From: Symbiodinium microadriaticum | Taxonomy: Eukaryota > Sar > Dinophyceae > Suessiales > Symbiodiniaceae | Length of the DNA stretch: 64,000 nucleotides | NCBI GenBank assembly: GCA_001939145.1 | Contig: LSRX01000186.1 | Coordinates: forward strand, 251,035 to 315,034 | Direction: 5' to 3' | Shown here: positions 11,031 through 23,175 of the stretch, one piece after another | Layout of the letters: the number at the start of each line of letters is the position of its first letter | Position numbering within the stretch: the first letter of the stretch is position 1 | Program-made: the position numbers and the translations under genes | Notes under the pieces: generated by a model | Seen by the model: the letters and a program-made list of their open reading frames with translations, nothing else | What the model was told of the DNA's origin: nothing | Databases searched by the model: none

Positions 11031-12830
11031 AGGTTGTAGGGCCCGCCCGCGACGTGAATGTAAGTTTCTAGCGGATAGAGTCTGAGTCTTTGCTACTTGT
11101 GCCGTTCAACCCGCCGAAGTTGGCCGCTTACTGTTCGATACACGCTGCTTATCGCGCACAGTGGCCCAGAGTTCGACGTCCAATGCCGAATCCCCCTCCG
11201 CCAAGTCCCAGCATTGGGAAAGCCATGCGTAAAAAGCTTAGATCGATAGTCGATGCCTCCACGCTTTTCGTCCAGAAGCCCCAGCCCCATTGGAACTTGG
11301 CAGGTGGGTCCCAAAGGAGGTCCAGATGCTGTTGACAGGGATTGGTGCCTTCCCTGAAGTGGAGAATCTCCCGATCTAGGGGGAGGAGCAGTGGCTCCTA
11401 GAGCCCTAGACAAGAGTTTGGCGCACCTTTTGGTCCCCAGGGTCCAGGCTCCTGTATGCCAAAGCCGTGCAAGAATTCTGCCTGATAAGCATCGGTCATT
11501 GCACGTGATTGGCGCGTCGTGGTGCTCCTGTCGTTCTACAAGCAAGCTGATGATGCGATGCCTCCGCTGTTCTTCCAAGGCTTATAACGGCATTGGACCT
11601 GAAGTTCGCGCAACCTGTCGTATTGGAAGACCAAGCGAGTTCCCACGTGTTATTGGTCGGACTGGGTCTCACTCTGTTCCACATGTACATGCTCAAGACC
11701 CGATCTTGAAACTGTGGCTGTAGCTTTAAGTGGGATAATTAACAGCCTCGAGAATGGTTGCAGTATCGTGTTTGCATGTGTCCTCATGGAGCCTGACTAA
11801 CCCGAAGTCGTAAACTATCCTACGTTGCTCCGCGCGTAAGGATGTGCTTGTGTAGGCCATCCTGCGTTCACAGGCAGCAGGAGGCCTTGATTCGGCAGCT
11901 CCTTGGTCAGCCGCCCGTGCGCGTGGCACAGGCACACGTACATGTAGTGGGTTTGCGGATCATACGACTCAGTGACTTGACATGGACGAGGCTCTGCTTC
12001 CTGGAGTATCGGGTTAAAGCTAGAGGGACCAGAAGTACGGGTAATAGCAGCGGCATGACTAAAGTTCGTAGCTGGGGTCGGTGGCGTTGGTGCTGTTGGC
12101 CTCACAGGTTGACTCGCAAGGTGTTCGTCGTCGTGGTCGTAGTGGTAGCGGCTCTGCCTTGTCATCATGACACTGTTGCATCATGTTGCATCTGTCCCCT
12201 GTTGGCCTTCACATGCACAGTCGAGGCAGTGCAGCTAGCACGAATAGAGTCGGCACCTTTAAACTCGTCACCCTTGGCCCTATAAACCCCAATCCCGCGG
12301 TACACCGGACTCCAATTCAGCAGGCCAGACCGCCGTCAGGCCTCGGCTTAGCCTCTCGGCGGGAGAGGGATAAAACAAAATAAATAGGAAGAATCACACA
12401 AAACATTAGGAAGGATGGACAACAAATCGGAAGGATCAAAAACAAATTTACGACTAACGAAGTTATTTGCTGATCTCTCTCTCTCTCTCTCTCTCGCTCT
12501 CTGTATACACAAAAACCCAATGTATCCAGATGCGTATATATATATATATATTTATAGATATAACTGCATCCTAGACGCCTCCTGTGCATTTCCGGATACG
12601 AGTTGTGCACATGCAAACAACTACTTATGGTATGCGTATATTTATATATACACACATACACATGCATATACATATATACATAGAAAGATATATATGTGGA
12701 TACTATGTACATATGTATATATATATATATGTACATGTATATAATATGTATGTATGTATATATATATATATATATATCTAATATGTATGTATATATATAT
12801 ATATACATAAATAAATAAATAAATAAATAA

Positions 12831-12867
<37 letters not shown>

Positions 12868-14141
12868 TAGTTATTTATCTGTATGTATATATTGTCACAC
12901 ACACACATATATATATATATATACACACACTTATGTTGTGTTTTTGTTTGCCGCTTTCCCGCATTTATGCTCTTAAAGCATTAGTTACTACCATTACGAT
13001 GATTACGAGTACAAATTCGAATTACGAGGGATGTGTTTGTTCGGGTGTGTTTATTTGCTTTTCTTGTTGTTGCAAGTACAAAGAAACATGGAGCGAGAGA
13101 GCACAAACGGGACAACAGGAAAGACAGCACAAAATAACGTCAACAAAATAAGCAAAGAAATCATCACGACAGATAGACACCAGGCAAGATCGATGTCGCA
13201 AGCTTGCATCGTGCAGCTTTTGCTGGATCAGCTGTGCATGAGCCAGCTGTTGCAGCGCATCAAGTTGACCACAGTTTCGCTCAATTCCGACCCGAATCTA
13301 TTGAACTCTCACTTGAAGAACTCTCCTGATTTGTTTTTGGTCTTTCCGATTTTTTTTGCTGATCGCTCTTCCCAGGAACCGTGCTGGTATTTGCGGGAGA
13401 TCCCAAACCCTAATTTTTGTTTGAGCATTCCTGATTTGCTTGATCCGTTGCGCCTATTTTGTTTTGATCCTTCCTAAATTTTCGGTTGATCCTCCACCCC
13501 CCATGGCGGGGAGAATGTGCCTTTGTACCTTCACATTAGTGATAGTGGTTGCTGTCACGTAATCTAAACTTCGAAGGTTCACCTGAGGCCTTCAACAGGT
13601 AGTGCAGAGAGAGGTTTGCCGGTCGCCGATGTGCAGTTCATATTTGCATCACCGATGATTCGGTTGTTTTACATTTCTATCCATCTACAAGTAAGAGTTT
13701 TGCGCTATACACACATATGTCCACATGCACACATATAGCTATCTAACTACTATATCTATCTATCTCTCTCTATATATATATATACACACACACATTTATT
13801 TATTTATATGTCCGCATAGGCACACATGTTCACACATGTCGGCATACATAACCATACCAGGCCATAGCAGCATAGCAGCAAACACTGGCGTAGTCAGTAG
13901 AAAGTTGCCGTTAATAGAGGTAATACATTCCGTGAGATTTATCATCCACTGCCTTACATGTAAGTAGATGACATAGAAAACACATGCACTTACACTCAAC
14001 ATCTGAATCCAAACTGATGTCGGCTCTGAACCACGATTTCCGGTTTTGGGACATCCCAGCAGTGGGCCAGCAGTGCCCCAACACCCCAAGAACATCGACA
14101 ACCCTTGAAGCCCGAAAGCCTTTCGTAATAAGCACCCTCAG
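11031..14141. other. no assigned gene; candidate coding fragments and microsatellites
   Basis: GC-rich sequence at 11090-12285 is open in several frames on both strands, so no single reading can be preferred. From 12478 to about 12930 there are CT and AT microsatellites, and from 13680 to 13830 more AT/CA repeats. An open frame at 13031-13477 is low in G/C-ending codons and unlikely to be a gene. Confidence 0.4.
12478..12930. repeat. CT and AT microsatellite block
   Basis: A (CT)n run at about 12478-12497 is followed by long TA, TATG and AATA runs. Confidence 0.9.
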
Positions 14142-14417
14142 GACAGCGAAGAGGTCGAGCTTTTGGCGCGGAGGCGGCCGGTTCCTCCCCCCATCGACGT
14201 CGAGGCACCTTCGGCACAGCTTGTGAGCATTGGAGATTACACTGAGGGATTACCTCTGTCGCTGGTGCGAGTCGATCTGATGGTTCGTTCTTGTGAGTTT
14301 GATGCCGAGAAGCGCGGAAAGTGTAGACTGCATGCAGTGCTGGGCATGACGTTCATGCTCCACGGCTTGATGCTTGTGCTCAAGCTCGGCATCCCACTTG
14401 CGAGCTCGAGATATTAG
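14142..14417 (+). CDS. unknown open frame with high G/C third positions
   Basis: After GCACCCTCAG the frame stays open to a TAG at 14417. It starts DSEEVELLARRRPVPPPIDV, continues EAPSAQLVSIGDYTEGLPLS and ends with a hydrophobic run HAVLGMTFMLHGLMLVLKLG. It may be one long terminal exon, or an exon that leaves at GTGAGC (14223) or at a GC donor in the last helix. No family is recognised. It lies 3 kb upstream of the channel and could be an N-terminal part of it, but nothing ties them together. Confidence 0.4.
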   Translation, partial: DSEEVELLARRRPVPPPIDVEAPSAQLVSIGDYTEGLPLSLVRVDLMVRSCEFDAEKRGKCRLHAVLGMTFMLHGLMLVLKLGIPLASSRY

Positions 14418-16082
14418 AGTTGGTGCGGCAATAATGCCACTGATGATATAAAGGTGAAATATCGTAATACTACCAAGACCATCATGTTAACATTTAAAAC
14501 GTAGGAAGAACTATAAGCACAAGTCCGTTTGTGCCAGGATGCATCGAAGTCGACAGCCAAGTGCTTCGCACCTCGGAGCCCGTCGAAACAGCCGCCGGCT
14601 CCACCGGCTGATGATCAGCATGACGAAGAGGAGGGGTTTAAGGTTTAGTGGGGCACCGACTGGCAGCATCGTAATCTCACACGATAGGCAGTCTACTCAA
14701 GAGTCTTTTCTCCGGTGCACTTTGTGGACGTAACGTTCTAGTTGCGGCCGGACAGGCCGACGTCAGCGATAGAATGCATCCGATTAGCTTCAGTCCCATA
14801 ATCCCGGAACAAGCTCCCAAGACCCATTAGATCGCTCTGGTAGAGGCTTGTTGACAATAGGTCGGCCTGTCGACGAGTACGCTCTTGGATTGTATGGGCG
14901 CTTGTAGGTAGGCTTAGCAAGAGGTGCAGTATGAAGGGTACGTATGTACTGCTGGTAATTGTAGATGTAATGTAGTTAGCCCAAAGTATAACACGGATCA
15001 GACTGAGCCTTCAAGGTGCGACCTTGCTTAGTTCGTGCACGTGGTCTGGCTGTTCACGACTTTATGGGCATGGGGGCTTTGCTGGACGCGTCCTCAAGGA
15101 CTTCTCTAAGACCCGTAGACTCGGGACGGCTTTCGGCTACTAACGAGTGCCCCCCCACTCCGTCATACAGGTCGTTTTAAATATGGACACGACACATCAT
15201 GTGCAGAGTGAAACAGCTTGATGCTGCTGATTACTTTGCATTGCTTTCGTCATGTCTGAAGCGCCAGTGTGCCTCAGAATTGAAGGTTCTAAGGTTTACG
15301 GTACTTGACTTGCTAGGCATGCAAGTTCCGTAGCTCTTGAAGCCCAGCCCACTTCATGTCTCCGCCGCACAAGCCCGACCTTTGCTCAGACCGTCGCCAG
15401 CCTGCGAAGTCATCAGTCGGATTCCGTGGACTATGGGAACCCCGGTCGAAAGACAGTGGGCTGAGGTCGAGGGATGGAGCGGATCTGAGATTTGGAGGGA
15501 CCAGTTTCAATGTCAAGCCAGCAGACACCCAATGCTAGCCGGTAAACGCCTGCGCCGCGCATGACCAGCCGCTTCACATAATTGATGCTCGCAGCCCTTA
15601 TCTGTCAATCTTGCATCAAAATCTGCAACCTCCCAATCCTGACATCCCTGACCCTGTACGCATTTCCCAATCGTGGCAAGATGTGCCGCTAACTCGCAGG
15701 CTCACAAAACTCCAGAAAAGTTGTTCCTTGTAATCCTCGTCCTCAGGGAGGGCAACACCACGACAACGACGCCAAATTCCAAGATGTGGAGGTCGCGACA
15801 ATCGCGCTTCTTGGGGACGCAGGCTCGAAGCTGAACTGTTACTGTGCGAGGAGGAGGGGTGGTGAGAGCAGTGGCAGTGGCAGTAATGGCAGCAGCAGTA
15901 GAGGAGCAGCAGCATCAGGAGTAGTAGTAGTAGCAGTAGCAGTAGCAGTAGCAGTAGCAGTAGCAGTAGCAGTAGCAGTAGCAGTAGCAGTAGCAGTAGC
16001 AGTAGCAGTAGCAGTAGNNNNNNNNNNNNNNNNNNNNNNNNNNNNNNNNNNNNNNNNNNNNNNNNNNNNNNNNNNNNNNNNN

Positions 16083-16127
<45 letters not shown>

Positions 16128-16128
16128 C

Positions 16129-16163
<35 letters not shown>

Positions 16164-16164
16164 C

Positions 16165-16199
<35 letters not shown>

Positions 16200-17167
16200 T
16201 AGTAGCAACAGGAGCAGGAGCAGCAGCGGCGGCAGTGGCAGCCTGTTCTCGCGTCGTTGTTGTTGACAGTTGTGGCGGCGGTCTTGCTGCTGCTGCTGCT
16301 GGTGCTGGTGCTGCTGCTGCTGCCAGTCGCTAGTGTTCTTCTGGCTGTGTTGAGATAGAGATCGTCGTTGCAAGGGCAGCAGTGAGGAGTCTGGCTAGGA
16401 GCTGAGTAGGTCTGGGAATCTTGGAACAATTCTGGCATTCAGGGATCACATCTATTCAGGACAGATCAGTATCTCAGTCGCTCGCAGCTTAAGTCTTGAG
16501 TGCGTATGCTTGCAAAGGTTCCAAGTGTTCTTGTGCAATGCAGCAGCCCCAGCACAATCCGGAAACCCGAAGTGGAAGCCTTTGCGCTTCCGTTTCCCTC
16601 GTATATGAGCTTCTGCGAGGTGGCAGGCTCGCTTGCCTTGTCCCGAGGTGTTTGGGGTATAGTTAGATTCCAACCCCCTTGACATGCAAGCTGACTTTAG
16701 CTCAAAAAAAACTACCAGCTAAGTCCGGTGAACAGGTCATGAGCGAGAAGTGGACGCCGGATCCGCCTCTGCTTCTCGTTTGTCCTACGGTAGCCCGGGA
16801 GTGACTTGCAAGCCCGTGTTGTGGAACCTTGGACGGTTGCTGCTACTGTACGGTTCCGACCAAGAAGGCGACAACAACAAACCACTGCCGCCGCCACGGC
16901 CACTCCTAGGACGAACGAGATGACGACAACCATGACGAAGACGACTGCGATAGTGATACTAGTTGTCACGATGACGATGAACATTGATGGGTTTGCTTTC
17001 AAGACTGTAGAAATTTTAGAACGGCCCTCCGCATTCTTGGGGGAGCGGAACGATGATAAGGAAGCGAAGCTGCATTCGGCCGGAGACGTGGTTTTAATGA
17101 ATGGAGAAGTCTAATGTCTGTACAAACCCAATAAACCCCAAAAAAACTGTGCCCTTTACCATTGGAG
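14418..17167. other. no assigned gene
   Basis: Holds a GC-rich stretch at 14540-14640 (two competing proline-rich readings), frames at 15010-15560, a trinucleotide array broken by the N gap, and a 102-codon frame (16806-17114) rich in Thr from ACG/ACA repeats. Confidence 0.4.
15848..16203. repeat. (AGCAGT)n / (AGT)n array containing the assembly gap
   Basis: Hexanucleotide AGCAGT units run into 65 Ns (16018-16082), then pure AGT units with occasional CGT. The gap is inside the repeat, so array length is unknown. Confidence 0.95.
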
Positions 17168-17250
17168 ACTCAGGAAACAGTTCGTCAAGGGCCCGCTAGA
17201 TGGCTACATGGGCTTGGTTGTCATTATCAACCTCGGCTTCATGTGGCCCG
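17168..17250 (+). CDS. channel exon: S1
   Basis: Reads LRKQFVKGPLDGYMGLVVII then NLGFMWP, ending at a GC donor (17251). The exact start is uncertain: after GGAG at 17167 or after GAAACAG at 17180. Confidence 0.65.
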
Positions 17251-20200
17251 GCAACACCTGTTGGTTCAGGGTTTAGAGTTTAGACTCCGACGATGCGCAG
17301 TCATGAGATTCTGCACGTGTAGTTTGCAGGCAGACGCTTTGCATCCGCGCAAGTCATGTCAGCTCAGCGTTGCACCACGCGCTTGTGTTGCCCAACCCGT
17401 TCAGCCGAGCCATAAAAGAGCCTATAAAGAGCAGGCCATCTCGTCACCTGCCGCAGGATGGCTAATATGTCGGACTATGCATCCTGAAAAACTACTGAAT
17501 ATTTCCATTGTGACATGGATAACGCCCAGGAAGCTCAACCCACACACTGTGAGGATCATGATGACGCAGTGGATGGGCTCTGTAGCTGACCTCAGCCTCG
17601 GCATAGGCCTCTCGTTTGCACGGCAGTTCGGACGGTTGGCTTCAGAGATCGAGAATCCTGCTTCTTTTTAGAGCTGTCTAGAATTCCCCGGCGCCGTCAA
17701 GTCTGAAACGAGCCGAGGTGCTCCCATGTAGCTCCTCCTGCCCACTAAAAGCAATTGCAGCATGCCCAATCCTGATCCTCAAGCCCCGAGCCCAACCGCA
17801 TGAGAAGTTTGCTGGGCCGCTGCGCTCGACTGGCTTCAAAAAGTTGTGTGGTTTCATGGAACTTCGGATTCGTGGTTGATGGAAAGTCGCCCTCTGCCCG
17901 TGGCCCAGGGCAGCTGACCCTAGCTTGGAAATCTACTGCTTGTATGTTGTTTCTTGTTTGTTTCTTTTGGAGCGGAGGACCCATCCTATGCAACGGAAAG
18001 CCAATATGTGCATGTGGTGAGCCCCTACAATCTACAACCTTGAGCTCGTCATGTTCTCCATATTTGTTTAAGCTTGCTTGTTGAAAAGAGCCTTGTTGTG
18101 ACTGTCGTACCAGTTGTTGTTCTCCATCTTAGCTTGGTTACGATCTTCTTAGTGTGCGTCTCATGTAGATATCTAGATACCCCTCTTGTAGTTAGAAGTG
18201 CAAGTGTAGCCCTTCTTACCAATGCCGTCACTCGCGCTAAGATCACTGTAACAGTTCGAGGTCGCAGATAAGCCCTGGCATCGCTCTCAGCATATTACCA
18301 CTACCTGTAAGGCTCAACCCTGAACCCATGATCCCTGGCTGAAGGAAGCATCGAGGACACCCAGTGGATCGACGAGTACTTCTTCGAGGCAGAAGGAAGT
18401 TTGGGAGGTCTCGGAGGGTTTAGGGCCTTATGTAGGGGTTCGAGGGCTTAGGGCTGAAGGCTAGGGGATTAGGGCCTAGGGCACCTAGTTTCGGGCTGAT
18501 GCTGGGCAGGGGCCCGTGGAGACTTGCCGTAGGTTTGGGGCGGACCCCTGTAATAACTGTTCGAAACTAGCTTGTGCCCTGTCAGCATTCTCATGTGAAC
18601 TCGTGGGGCTGCAGGAGAACTTGTCGTGAATACTAGCAGGCCTGCATGTGGGTGATCCTGAACAGGTGGGTCCTCGATCGAAGGCCTAGCCCACCGATCT
18701 ACGCCGTTTGAGCAAGAATCCTGTGGTGTTGAAACTTCTTTTGGCCCTCTTCTAGTTGCAGTCCATTCGCGAATTGTGGGCCCAACCAGCTGCCAGAGCG
18801 AATGGTTTACATGCTCTGCCAAGGCGGAACTAGATGTGGCCAATCATTAGTGGGAATTCCTTGTTCGGGGCCGCGCAGTGTTACGATGGTCACCCACACA
18901 ATGACAAGGACCCCAACTTGGGGCCGTCTTCTTCGAGTGTTGCAACGTGAATCCCTCAATCCCGAGCTCAGGGTTCCAGAATTGGAGGTTGGAGTCTAGG
19001 TGTAGTGTTCTTGGGTTTGTTGGTCGGCTGTTTATCCGACATACACTGCATGGTTTGGGGCAGGGTTTTACGAATGTGCAACGGAGCTTCTGATTGAGAG
19101 CTACATCGAGCGGAGATTGCTCAGGGTATCAACGCCGCTGTTCCCACAAACACCGCAGCAATCAGGTTGCGGAGTACGTCTTCTTTACCTTGTACGTTAC
19201 CTGGCTGCGCTTGGTGTCTAGGGTACTTTGGGTCCGAGGGTCAAGCCATGGGTGAAGCCGAAGCTGAAGCTTGACTGAATGCAGACACAGCCGTCCGATT
19301 GAGCTTGGCAGGCAGGCGCGCCCACACGCATGCGTGGACACACCCACACGCATGCGCCGCACGTGTGCACGCGCGCACTGCCGCGCAGCCCTTGCGGCAG
19401 TGTGCGTGTTTCTCTGACTTCCGTGCACGGTGCGAAAGTTCGTCGGTGCAGAAGCTCTTACGCAGCAGCTCTTACAAACTCTTAGACCCTGAAGCCAGCA
19501 GGTCATGGACGTCTTGGTGCGCGCGTACGTCCTTGGCCGGGAGTGGCTTTGGGATCCTCGCTTGGGATTGCAGCGACTTGTATAAAGAAGAAATTGTTGA
19601 TGATGAGTGTTCCGAGCAAAGTCTGGTGTTGTATAGGAGCTGCTTCAGGAATTGATGCCACCGGCCCGATGTATCCCGATGTAGCAGGGTGGGGCATTCC
19701 AGCAGAATGGCACAGGAAGCTTTGAGCTCGAAGCATATTCGAAGCATCTGAGAACCTGTTTTGACATCGGAGCCTGAGCCTATCATGGCATCTTACATCT
19801 TACTAGTAACACTAGTAGCGGAAAGCGTGGACTCCTATAGCTTTGCTGCAGCATTGTCTGTACTCCAGAATTCGAAGTACCATTGAGAGTAGTCTTGCGC
19901 TGATGCGTGGGCAGGTATCTCAATGTGTTTGACGCCGTCTTGGTTTGTCTGACTCTCGTCCTGCAGAGCTGGGGATTTCCATGACGTGCTTGGAGCGAGC
20001 GTTGTCACTTCTTTGAGTCGGCAGCAAAGCGCTTGTTTGGAAGCATTCCAGACTGCGCCTGCGGCGGAGTGCCTCGTCAAACTTGCAGTCTGATAACATG
20101 TTTTTGGCGGTGACGTCCGAGGAATGTGTTTGAGCTCTTCCTGTTTCCGGCATTAGTCCTTGGCAGCAGCAATCAAGACCGGGACCAGCAGCCTGGCACG

Positions 20201-23131
20201 ACATGGCCTATACCCTACTGTAAGGGTCCATGTGCTCAAAAGGGTTCCTTAAAGGTTTAGGGTTTAAGGGTCCATGTACCCACATAGCATATACTTGGGC
20301 CTTAAAGCAGTCCCTGTATAGGTACTTTGGGGCCACTTGGACCGTTAGGTCTAGTTCCCCGACTGACCGACATGGACCCAGCAACAGCTTGTGCTGCCAT
20401 TGCCGCCTAATCTCACAGCAATTGTCACTAGAGTGTATGCATTTTAATCAACAGCCTAAACTATACTAGTATATACATTTACCTGCCATGCGATCTCCGG
20501 TTCAAAGCCAAGAAGCTGAAGCACAAGACTTGCCGGATCATCGTCTTCCCTACAGGAGGACACAGCCCAGCATTCCGGTCTAGTACCCTATGGATGTGAC
20601 CCCAGACTCTAGACCGTCACTTCGAAGACCAAACCCCAAGTGGAAGACCATGAGATGGAGCATCACCCGTTCAGCAGTTCTGCTGCCACGTTCAACCCTT
20701 CATGGACCAACCCTCCGGTCCACGAAGGCAGGCCAACAGCCTCCGCGTCATCAAGCTGATGCGCATCGTCCGAACCCTGCGCATCGTGAAGACGCTGACG
20801 ATGTTCCGGCAGCGCCTTGGAAGCCTCTGCACTCTTCACATCGGAAATCAAGTATAGAACCTAGAAACCTAGACTTTATTATGGACTGGAAGAGAAGGGC
20901 AGTAGGGCGACTTCCCGAGTCTAGATCTTCAGAGTTGGCCTGAGCTGTCCAGACGGTTCCACCTTCATGTCAATGTCGTTTGCTTCGTGACTTGAGTTGG
21001 CATCTGGGAGGGTAGTTTCTTAAGCGTGAACTGTGAAGAAATGCCTGGGGGTTATGGCCTCGATTGCTACGCACTGCTTAATCACTGCATTCCCAAAAGA
21101 CGCCGCGGGCGCACGAAAGGTTGAGGCTGCTCGTGGGAACATGCATTGCCAGCCGCTGGGCTCAACTTCAGGTGCTCTGGTTCTGGGAAGTCCCGGCTTC
21201 AAAAAATTAACGGCCAGTTGGACCGTTGTATATAAAGACGACCTAACTCCTACTCCTAGTTCTTTGGAATGCTAAGGCATGAGCCCTTAACAGAAGTAGG
21301 CTCCTTTTCAAGTTGCATCCTTCTTGCCGAGTTTCTAGGTTTCTCTGTGCTGCAAAGCGCAATGAGAAGGGCTTCCGCGCTCCAGAAGCGGGCCACACAG
21401 CCTGGCACATTAAGGCATCGGAGCCTTGTTTTGGTCCATGGTTCTGCTCCTCGTGCTCAAACTCGGCCACTTGCCATGCATTTGTTGAGCACACCTCTCC
21501 AAAGGGGAAAGGTTCCCCATTGCACTGGGAGCAGCTATTGCGACAACGACGTCGCATAGGTTGCAACGTGTGGTTTTCATGTCGGATCAAGAAACTTTAC
21601 CAGTGCTGGCAGTGGTGGAGTGGTAGTGACAGTGGTAGTATGGTTGTGGTAGTGGTGGTGGCGGTCGTAGGAGCAGTAGTAGCAGCAGTAGTAGTACTAC
21701 TAGTACTAGTAAAGTAGTAGCGCCAGTAGTGCTGCCAGTGGCAGCACTATCAGCATCAGCAGAACGAGTAGACGTCGTCGTCGTCGTCGTATGTCATAGC
21801 AGCAGTAGTCGCAGTCATCGCTGCTGTTTTCATCAGTATCCTCATCATCATCACCACCATCATCATCACCATCACCCCTGTGAGTAGTAGCTAGCAACTT
21901 TCCAGGCCAGGAATCGTTGGTTAGGCTTCACAAGATGAACAAAGGAGTGGTTTGTTCAAGCGAAGTTGAAGCGAGTGTCGCAAGTGCACTACAACTTCCA
22001 GATGGGTTCACTTCTGGGCTTGCACGATCATATATGTATGTATATACGTATTTTTTATTTTTTATTTATTGCCCAAACAGGAGCTGGAAGCTTGGCCGGA
22101 AAAGATTCTCCAGAAAGCTCACGGACAAAAAGCTTGAATAATAAGCTGGCTATCCTGTAGCTCTATACCCTAAACCCTAAGCCCAAACTCTAAACCGTAT
22201 AGATCCGGAGCCGGGAGGCTTTGCGCTGATCGTCTGCCAAGCGCTGCAAGGATTCATCCTGGACGACCAGGAACGGAGGGGCTACGAAAGGGCAGAGGGT
22301 TTAGGGTTAAACCCTAAACAAAAAACCCTAGGAAGACCAGTAGCACGGGCAAGGGTTCCCCAGCACTATAAGGCCACAGCTTGGATGTTTCACATCTGCA
22401 ACTGGGTCGCTCAGCCCATTGGCTGGACCCCTTCTGTAAAGTTTGGGGTCGTTGCGATTTCACTTCGCCGCCTTTGTTGGTTACGTGTCGAGTCTGATAC
22501 GGGCGTGAGGTCTGGCCTACTGTTTTCAGGGAATTTGGGCTTCTTGACCTCTTCAAATCTTCTCAGTTTTCTGAAACCAATCCTTGCATTGTGCTGCCCT
22601 ACCCAAAACCTGGAGACCACCAGAAATGGAGTCTGTGCTAGGCACCTCTCGCTGCGCGAGAAGAGATGAACAACCTGTATGGGAGCTTCCTCAAGGCCCT
22701 CTATACCATGACGCTTTGGCAGCATGCAGAGTCTGGCAATTTATTGAATTGGAACCCGAAGCCCTGCAGACCTAACTCTATGACTGTTAAATAATTGCTG
22801 CTCGGGGTTGGCGGGATCGTCTCAAGCTATGCAGTCTTCCCCTTTGCACAAGTCCGAAGGCCAGAAAGCCTAAAGTTGAATGCAGGAATCGGAATCATTG
22901 GTAGTAGTATCCCCTTTACAGCCCCCCCCCCTGTCGGGCATGGTAATAATACGCTCCCAAGCCTAGTATACAGCCTCCAAAACTGAAGCGCTTTCTGTGC
23001 CGTCTGTGTTTCGGGCCAGTTAAGGGTTTTTTGTTCTGCCTCCTTGCACTTCATATCCCAAACGACGGGGCGCCATGAGGGCAATGCCAGTGGCGGTTGA
23101 AGAGTGGTGATCGTGTCCGTTCTGACGACGG

Positions 23132-23175
<44 letters not shown>

